A DNA stretch of 56,400 bases, from the NCBI GenBank assembly GCA_900548505.1, contig URKI01000006.1, positions 1-56,400 on the forward strand. The letters are read 5' to 3'. The stretch comes from an uncultured Oscillibacter sp. (lineage in GTDB: Bacteria; Bacillota; Clostridia; Oscillospirales; Oscillospiraceae). Position 1 is the stretch's first letter, and the number at the start of each line of letters is the position of its first letter. A program made the position numbers and the translations under genes. The notes under the pieces are model-generated. The model was not told the origin of the DNA. It saw nothing but the letters and a program-made list of their open reading frames with translations, and did not search any database. This document shows positions 51,886 to 56,400 of the stretch, piece after piece.

Positions 51886-52605
51886 TCAGTCTTCCTGCTT
51901 CGTTTTGGCAATGACGATTTCCCGCACACAGACGCTCTGGGGCATCTGATAGGCAAACCAGGCGCAGTCTGCGATCTGGGAAGGCTCCAGTCCGCCTTCG
52001 ATGCTCTGCTTCCAGAGATTGTAATTATCTTTGATGGTCTGGTCGGAGGTATGGGAGAGCAAGGGAGTCTCCACCACGCCGGGGGCAATGACGATCATGC
52101 GCACATTGCTTCCGGAAACCTCCTTGCGCATACTCTCCGTGATGGCGTGGACGGCATACTTGGTGCCGCAGTAGACAGAGTGGTTATCAAAGGTCTTTCT
52201 GCCGGCAATGGAGATGATGTTGATGATGGTTCCCTCATTGCGTGCCATCATATCAGAGAGCACGGCCTTTGTCCCGGTGAGAACGCCTTTGACATTCACA
52301 TCGATCATGCGGCTCCATTCCTCAAAGTCCTGCCCGTCAGGATGCCCCAGTAGCATCAGACCTGCACAGTTGATGAGCAGATCGGTCTTGCCGTAGAGGG
52401 CCTCGGCCTCACGGACCGCAGCCTCCATGGCAGCGAGGTCTGTAACATCCACGCTCCGACACAGGCAATTGGGAAGCTGAAGCGCCTCCATGACCTCCTG
52501 TCTCCGGGCCAGCATCAAAACCGGATGCCCTTCCCGGGAAAAACGCTTGGCAAATTCCATACCGATCCCGGAGCTTGCTCCGGTGACCACAACTAACTTT
52601 TTCAT
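51886..52605 (-). CDS. Short-chain dehydrogenase/reductase
   Basis: A 239-residue classical SDR. It has the NAD(P) motif VVVTGASSGIGMEFAKRF, NCAGLMLLGHP, INIISIAGRKTFDNHSVYCGTKYAVHAI (catalytic Ser, Tyr-x-x-x-Lys as YCGTK) and VIAPGVVETPLL. It is nearest to YdfG/serine-dehydrogenase-like SDRs, probably oxidoreducing a small hydroxy or keto compound. I use the second ATG (52605), 6 bases after AAGGAG. First gene of an operon divergent from hxlR. Confidence 0.92.
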   Translation of the reverse strand: MKKLVVVTGASSGIGMEFAKRFSREGHPVLMLARRQEVMEALQLPNCLCRSVDVTDLAAMEAAVREAEALYGKTDLLINCAGLMLLGHPDGQDFEEWSRMIDVNVKGVLTGTKAVLSDMMARNEGTIINIISIAGRKTFDNHSVYCGTKYAVHAITESMRKEVSGSNVRMIVIAPGVVETPLLSHTSDQTIKDNYNLWKQSIEGGLEPSQIADCAWFAYQMPQSVCVREIVIAKTKQED

Positions 52606-52663
52606 CATTAACTCCTTGCTTTCACAGTGTTGTTGCAAAATCATAGAAATCAGCTATACTGGC

Positions 52664-52692
52664 ATTATATCGACTTGCATTTATTGCAGCAA
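52664..52692 (-). promoter_or_regulatory. Sigma-A promoter of the SDR-AKR operon
   Basis: Minus strand: TTGCTG (52687-52692), 17 bases, perfect TATAAT (52664-52669). Confidence 0.72.
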
Positions 52693-52713
52693 GTACGCAC
52701 AATTTTCTTATAA

Positions 52714-52731
52714 AGTGAACTAAATTTCACT
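52714..52731. promoter_or_regulatory. Probable HxlR operator
   Basis: AGTGAA-CTAAAT-TTCACT is an 18-bp palindrome just before hxlR. It sits downstream of a candidate hxlR promoter (TTGCAG at 52685-52690 with TTATAA 18 bases later), a position for autorepression; the divergent SDR promoter is 22 bases away. Confidence 0.6.
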
Positions 52732-52745
52732 ATAGGAGATTACCT

Positions 52746-53096
52746 ATGGAAAAGATACAAGTGACCTGCGAAATGGAAGTTACCCTGAAAATGATCGGAG
52801 GAAAATGCAAGCCCCTGATCCTGGAAAGGCTGATTGAAAATGGGACCCAGCGTTTCAGTGAGCTGATGCGGGCCATCACCCAGGTCTCACAGCGGACACT
52901 GACCAATCAGCTCCGGGAACTGGAGCATGACGGTCTGATCGCACGCACGGTGTATGCGGAGGTACCTCCGCGGGTGGAGTATTCCATCACCCCAAAAGGG
53001 CGTTCTTTGGGGCCGATCCTGGATCTGATGTGTGAATGGGGCGAGAAAAATATGGATGAGCGGTTCGAGCTCACCAATCCGCAATGTACCGAATGA
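52746..53096 (+). CDS. HxlR-family transcriptional regulator
   Basis: A 116-residue winged-helix regulator of the HxlR type, often responsive to aldehydes or redox-active compounds. It has CEMEVTLKMIGGKCKPLILERLIENGTQRFSEL, the recognition region ITQVSQRTLTNQLRELEHDGLI, the wing YAEVPPRVEYSITPKGRSLGPILD, and an early Cys. It is divergent from the SDR-AKR pair and probably controls it. Upstream palindrome at 52714-52731. Confidence 0.94.
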   Translation: MEKIQVTCEMEVTLKMIGGKCKPLILERLIENGTQRFSELMRAITQVSQRTLTNQLRELEHDGLIARTVYAEVPPRVEYSITPKGRSLGPILDLMCEWGEKNMDERFELTNPQCTE

Positions 53097-53143
53097 GTGC
53101 GCGGAAAAGCGGCGATGATGGAATCCAATCAGGCAGGTGCGAA

Positions 53144-53707
53144 ATGAAAGAACAGATCCGATGCAGATGGGCCAATCCAAAGAACCCTCTCTATGTCCGC
53201 TATCACGACGAAGAGTGGGGCGTGCCCGTTCATGACGACCAGAAGCTATTCGAAATGCTGATTTTGGAGAGCTTCCAGGCGGGGCTCTCCTGGGAGTGCA
53301 TCCTTAACAAGCGGGAGGCATTCCGAAGTGCCTTCGACGGTTTTGATCCGGAAAAGGTCTGCGGATACAGGGAAGAAAAGCTGGAGACATTGGAGCAGAA
53401 TCCGGGCATCATCCGGAACAAGCTGAAGCTCCGCGCCGCCGTCAACAACGCCAGGATCTTCCGGGCTGTCCAGCAGGAGTGGGGAAGTTTTGACCGCTAC
53501 CTCTGGCACTGGACCCAGGGGAAAACCATCTATGAAACCGGCAAAGTCAGCTCAGAACTGTCGGACGCAGTTTCCAAGGATTTAAAGTGCCGAGGCATGA
53601 AGTTCGTGGGGACAGTCATCATTTACTCCTACCTGCAGGCAGTGGGCGTGATCAATTCCCATGAGGAAACGTGTTTTTGCAGCCCGGCAAACAAGGCAAG
53701 GCTGTAA
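53144..53707 (+). CDS. tag: DNA-3-methyladenine glycosylase I
   Basis: It excises 3-methyladenine in base-excision repair. The 187 residues match Tag throughout: CRWANPKNPLYVRYHDEEWGVPVHDDQKLFEMLILESFQAGLSW, the helix-hairpin-helix region, and probable zinc ligands Cys7, His21, His173, Cys177. ATG 53144; a weaker longer frame starts at 53084 inside hxlR. About 47 bases follow hxlR, so they may share transcription. Confidence 0.95.
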   Translation: MKEQIRCRWANPKNPLYVRYHDEEWGVPVHDDQKLFEMLILESFQAGLSWECILNKREAFRSAFDGFDPEKVCGYREEKLETLEQNPGIIRNKLKLRAAVNNARIFRAVQQEWGSFDRYLWHWTQGKTIYETGKVSSELSDAVSKDLKCRGMKFVGTVIIYSYLQAVGVINSHEETCFCSPANKARL

Positions 53708-53788
53708 CTGCACCACCCGCCAGAGGCAGGACGAGGCAGCACAGGCCATGGGGCATCTCATGACTCAGGCAAGAAAGCAACACAGGAC

Positions 53789-53823
53789 AGCGCACCGGAT
53801 GGGAAATTCCCATCCGGTGCGCT
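53789..53823 (+). terminator. Hairpin after tag
   Basis: A 17-bp near-perfect inverted repeat (53789-53805 with 53807-53823), ending GCGCTTTATCG on plus. Confidence 0.7.
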
Positions 53824-53842
53824 TTATCGCTCCTGTGCATAG

Positions 53843-53880
53843 CAAAACGCCCCGAAAACCATCGTTTTCGGGGCGTTTTG
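53843..53880. terminator. Terminator of tRNA-Thr (bidirectional)
   Basis: CAAAACGCCCCGAAAAC pairs perfectly with GTTTTCGGGGCGTTTTG around CATC. It abuts the CCA end of the tRNA on minus and can also end the tag transcript on plus. Confidence 0.88.
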
Positions 53881-53956
53881 TGGAGCTAGTGGGGTGACTC
53901 GAACACCTGACCTGCTGATTACGAATCAGCTGCTCTACCGACTGAGCTACACTAGC
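53881..53956 (-). tRNA. tRNA-Thr (anticodon CGT)
   Basis: A 76-base cloverleaf on minus: acceptor GCTAGTG/CACTAGC, D arm GCTC/GAGC, anticodon stem GCTGA/TCAGC with loop TTCGTAA (anticodon CGT, reads ACG), T arm with TTCGAGT, and encoded CCA end. The T stem has one A-C mismatch at its base. It has its own promoter. Confidence 0.97.
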
Positions 53957-53999
53957 ATATTCTATTGAAAGGTTCAGTCTGCAAACCTGAACAACGGGT

Positions 54000-54028
54000 A
54001 TGATACCACATTTTCTTCTCAGCGTCAA
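54000..54028 (-). promoter_or_regulatory. Sigma-A promoter of tRNA-Thr
   Basis: Minus strand: TTGACG (54023-54028), 17 bases, TATCAT (54000-54005). About 44 bases before the tRNA; the leader has an inverted repeat GTTCAG/CTGAAC. Confidence 0.85.
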
Positions 54029-54302
54029 CAGGAATTTGCTGCCTTGTCCCCGCTCCATGCAGCATAGCCGTATATTACGTTTTGTATTTTTGCAAGTTAT
54101 CCTGCGTTTTGATCTCCGGCATTTTTCGCTTTTCCGATCATTTTCGACTGTTTTTTCCAGTCAACGACGAAAAAAAGCAAAAACTTCTCCGCTTTGATTT
54201 TACAAAAATTATATTTTTTCCTAAAATTCCAACTGGTTTTTCTTGTCCTCCTCCCTCAGTTTAGTTTACGTAATTTTACACTCTACATTTCTTTACCAAA
54301 AG

Positions 54303-54332
54303 TTATTCACATTCTCCACATGGTTTTCCACA
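54303..54332 (+). repeat. Three tandem DnaA-box-like 9-mers
   Basis: TTATTCACA (54303-54311), TTCTCCACA (54312-54320) and TTTTCCACA (54324-54332), each one base from the consensus TTATCCACA, all same strand, in AT-rich DNA. Could be a DnaA-binding cluster; no dnaA or dnaN is nearby. Confidence 0.5.
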
Positions 54333-54581
54333 TCTGTTTAATCGCTGGTATACAACGTTTTTAAGGAATATTGTATTTTTTTGGAATCTGCTCTATCGTA
54401 AGTTTCCCACCACTGTACAGCGTCAAAATATTTTACATAATATTTTTAGATTCCGCACTTTCTCCGCTTGTCTTTATTTTTCCCTCTGGACACGCTATTT
54501 TTTGCAAAGCATTTTGAGCTTTCTTTCAAAAAAAGCAAGTTCGTCTCCTTTACATTCATTTTTTACAGCTCCAAAATATGC

Positions 54582-54611
54582 AAAAAGGCGGCTGTTTCCA
54601 GCCGCCTTTTT
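54582..54611 (-). terminator. Terminator after tsaD
   Basis: AAAAAGGCGGCTG pairs perfectly with CAGCCGCCTTTTT around TTTC. The minus strand T-run closes the rimI-GNAT-tsaD operon. Confidence 0.92.
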
Positions 54612-54616
54612 CCCGT

Positions 54617-55624
54617 TTATTCGCTGATGTCCCGCGTGGCATAGGCATTGAGCTCCATGCCAGCTGTATGCCCTGCCAAAAACTCATAATAGCCCTGGGC
54701 GCCGATCATAGCGCCGTTATCGCCGCAAAGACGCAGAGGCGGCAGGTATAGCTTCAGGCCCCGCCGGGCGCACTCACGCTCCAGATCTGCGCGGATCACG
54801 GAGTTTGCCGCCACGCCGCCCGCTGCGGCGATGATCTTGTGCCCGGTGCGCTCCGCCGCCAGCATGACTCTGGGCACCAGCTCGTCGCTGACCGCCTGAG
54901 CAAAGTCCCGGGCCAGGGCCGCCCGGTCCAGCTCCTCGCCCACCTGCTGGGCATGGTGCGCCAGATTCACCACCGCGGTCTTCAGTCCGGAAAAGCTCAT
55001 ATCCAGCTCCGCACCGTCCACATGGGCGTGGGGCAGCTGGTAAACGCCGCCCTTCGACCCCTGAGCCAGCTTATCCATGGGGGCGCCGCCGGGATAGGGC
55101 AGTCCCAGCACCCGGGCCGCCTTATCGAAGCACTCACCGGCGGCATCGTCCCGGGTGGAGCCCAGGATCTTCAGATCCGTATAGTCCCGCACATCCACGA
55201 TCAGCGTATTGCCGCCGGAGATGGCCAGCGCCAGAAACGGCGGTTCCAGCTCCGGGAACGCCAGGTAGTTGGCCGCGATATGGCCCCGGATATGGTGCAC
55301 CGGGATCAGGGGCACCCCCAGAGCGTAGGCCACAGACTTGGCAAAGCTCACGCCCACCAGCACCGCACCGATGAGCCCCGGCGCATAGGTCACCGCCACC
55401 GCGTCGATGTCGGCACGGGTACAGCCCGCCTGAGCCAAGGCCTGCTCCGTCAGGGCGGCGATGGCCTCCACGTGCTTGCGGGAGGCGATCTCCGGCACCA
55501 CACCGCCGTAGAGGGCGTGAAGGTCCGCCTGGGAGGCGATGGCGTCCGAAAGGATCTTTCGCCCGTCCTCCACCACCGCCACGGCGGTCTCGTCGCAGGA
55601 GGACTCAAATGCCAAAATTTTCAT
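54617..55624 (-). CDS. tsaD: tRNA N6-adenosine threonylcarbamoyltransferase TsaD
   Basis: It transfers the threonylcarbamoyl group to A37 of tRNAs that read ANN codons, with TsaB and TsaE. The 335-residue protein starts MKILAFESSCDETAVAVVEDG. It has the metal motif HHIRGHIAANYLAF, ALAISGGNTLIV and the ASKHA-type AAAGGVAANSVIRADLE and LCGDNGAMIGAQG. Length is typical. It lies behind the GNAT and rimI genes, a common Firmicute arrangement. Confidence 0.97.
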   Translation of the reverse strand: MKILAFESSCDETAVAVVEDGRKILSDAIASQADLHALYGGVVPEIASRKHVEAIAALTEQALAQAGCTRADIDAVAVTYAPGLIGAVLVGVSFAKSVAYALGVPLIPVHHIRGHIAANYLAFPELEPPFLALAISGGNTLIVDVRDYTDLKILGSTRDDAAGECFDKAARVLGLPYPGGAPMDKLAQGSKGGVYQLPHAHVDGAELDMSFSGLKTAVVNLAHHAQQVGEELDRAALARDFAQAVSDELVPRVMLAAERTGHKIIAAAGGVAANSVIRADLERECARRGLKLYLPPLRLCGDNGAMIGAQGYYEFLAGHTAGMELNAYATRDISE

Positions 55625-55639
55625 GCTGCCACTCTCCTC

Positions 55640-56233
55640 TCACTCGTCCCAGGGCACTGCCAGAATGGGCGGCGCCTCCGGGTCCCGGGGGATCTGTACA
55701 TAGCGGGCGTATTTTTCCGGGGAGAAACGGTTCTGGTAAATGAACCGGTGCTGGTCCATGAGTTCCTCATCCGGGATCTCCCGGTCCGCCCAGTAGAGTG
55801 TTTTATAGTGGGCGCCGAACATGTCCGTATCGTAGCCTGCCGTGCGGGCATGGTTCCGGGCGTAGAAGCCCAGCCGCCGCCGGGCCATCTCCGGGTCCGG
55901 GGCATGGATGGGAGCCTCGCTCTCCCCCAGGATCACATTACCCGCTTCCCGCTCCAGCATCTTCTCCAGGATCAGCGCACCGGTGCCGCTGTTGCGCCGC
56001 CGGGGGCTGACGCACAGGTAATCCAGCAGCAGCCAGCCCGGGCGTCCCAGCCACAAAAAGCACTCACCCACGATCTCGTCCCCGTCAAAGAGGCACCAGG
56101 GACGATACCAGCCGTCCCGCCACATCTCACCGATGGCCCGCAGGGGCTTGAGCTCCGATGCCGGGAACGAGGGGGTCAGATCACTGTGATAAACCGTCTC
56201 CACCTGCTCCCAGGTGGGCATCCGCAGTTCCAT
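55640..56233 (-). CDS. GNAT-family N-acetyltransferase
   Basis: A 197-residue GNAT protein. The acetyl-CoA region is LLLDYLCVSPRRRNSGTGALILEKML (R/Q-x-x-G-x-G/A modified to RRNSGTG), preceded by CLFDGDEIVGECFLWLG and followed by an unusual 75-residue tail with ARRRLGFYARNHARTAGYDTDMFGAHYKTLYW, resembling GNATs of uncharacterised target. ATG 56233 is chosen (AAGGAG 10 bases upstream); it overlaps the rimI end by 53 bases. Confidence 0.85.
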   Translation of the reverse strand: MELRMPTWEQVETVYHSDLTPSFPASELKPLRAIGEMWRDGWYRPWCLFDGDEIVGECFLWLGRPGWLLLDYLCVSPRRRNSGTGALILEKMLEREAGNVILGESEAPIHAPDPEMARRRLGFYARNHARTAGYDTDMFGAHYKTLYWADREIPDEELMDQHRFIYQNRFSPEKYARYVQIPRDPEAPPILAVPWDE

Positions 56234-56400
56234 TGGTATCAAACTCCTTTGTCATGATCACCGCATCCTCCCGGGGATGCTCGTAGTAATTTTTCCGCCG
56301 GCCCACGTCCCGGAACCCAAGGCCCTCGTAAAGGGCCATGGCGGGGGCGTTGGACGCGCGCACCTCCAGGGTCAAAAACGCCAGCTGATGGGCCTGGGCA
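56181..56400 (-). CDS. rimI: Ribosomal-protein alanine acetyltransferase RimI, C-terminal part (truncated by window end)
   Basis: The last 73 codons of a RimI-type GNAT, cut at the window edge. Visible: LAFLTLEVRASNAPAMALYEGLGFRDVGRRKNYY and HPREDAVIMTKEF, which match RimI (TLEVR-x-SN-x-A-x-x-LY-x-x-GF-x-x-x-G-x-R-x-x-YY-x-x-P-x-EDA). The C-terminus has an extra Gly/Ala tail of about 20 residues. RimI, TsaB and TsaD are commonly clustered; tsaB would be expected further right. Confidence 0.9.
   Translation of the reverse strand, partial: AQAHQLAFLTLEVRASNAPAMALYEGLGFRDVGRRKNYYEHPREDAVIMTKEFDTNGTADAHLGAGGDGLSQ

Larger units (their letters stand above)
53957..54581. other. AT-rich non-coding stretch
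   Basis: About 620 bases of low GC without a credible gene. It holds the tRNA-Thr promoter near its left end and three DnaA-box-like 9-mers at 54303-54332. Poly-pyrimidine and poly-T tracts are common on plus; I found no other structure. Confidence 0.7.

Noticed and set aside
1..56400. CRISPR arrays, insertion sequences, prophage genes
   Set aside because: No regularly spaced repeats, transposase, integrase or phage structural genes were seen; the only Tn5 sequence is the adapter.

Overview
The window reads as part of a high-GC (roughly 60 percent) chromosome of a motile, flagellated clostridium, most likely an Oscillospiraceae/Ruminococcaceae-type gut Firmicute. The reasons are the Firmicute order flgM-flgN-flgK-flgL-yviE-fliW-csrA, flagellin under FliW/CsrA-type control, S-layer-homology (SLH) surface proteins, good AGGAGG ribosome sites, and a tRNA-Thr with encoded CCA. 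Genus is not decidable from the sequence alone. Bases 1-29 are not biological: they match the end of an Illumina Nextera (Tn5) adapter, so the window starts at an untrimmed contig end that cuts through fliI.

Bases 30-5300 carry the basal-body operon flgB-flgC-fliE-fliF-fliG-fliH-fliI on the minus strand, behind an AT-rich leader and a housekeeping-type promoter. Bases 5592-16231 hold a second minus-strand run: a FliK/YlqG-like protein, an FlhB C-terminal-domain protein (YlqH type), a PilZ protein, and two very large secreted SLH proteins. Bases 16299-20931 are the chemotaxis operon cheA-cheW-cheR-cheB. Next come a 1027-residue GT2-FkbM fusion (probable flagellin modifier), flagellin, and a parA-comFB pair, all on the minus strand. 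Then follow fliD-fliS-fliT-like (plus), a membrane-anchored C39-like peptidase (minus), an FtsE-like ATPase, a chemoreceptor and a lipoprotein (plus), and a bacteriohemerythrin (minus). The late flagellar operon flgM to csrA ends in a REC plus degenerate HD-GYP protein at 41896. Five start sites (cheA, flagellin, fliD, hemerythrin, flgM) share a sigma-28-like promoter of the form CTTAT/ATTAT, 15-16 bases, G(C/A)CGA(T/C)A(T/A).

From 42 kb the content changes to general and accessory metabolism: a decaying small membrane protein, a D-aminoacylase-type amidohydrolase with an NhaC antiporter, a short UppS paralogue, an HTH membrane protein, moeA-mobA (molybdenum cofactor), an HTH protein fused to a desulfoferrodoxin/superoxide-reductase-like domain, and an AT-rich EVE-like gene of probable foreign origin. 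An aldo-keto reductase/SDR pair follows, divergent from an HxlR regulator with a palindromic operator, then 3-methyladenine glycosylase I, tRNA-Thr(CGT), a 620-base AT-rich gap with three tandem DnaA-box-like 9-mers, and tsaD, a GNAT gene and a truncated rimI.

The genes give an almost complete late-flagellar and chemotaxis programme: class-specific promoters, the FlgM anti-sigma factor, secretion chaperones (FlgN, FliS, FliT-like), and the FliW-CsrA-flagellin switch. Around it sit three possible second-messenger inputs (PilZ, a ComFB domain, a degenerate HD-GYP). The least ordinary pieces are the parA-comFB module between flagellin and fliD, the HTH-desulfoferrodoxin fusion lacking one iron ligand, the REC-HD-GYP protein behind csrA, and the DnaA-box cluster.
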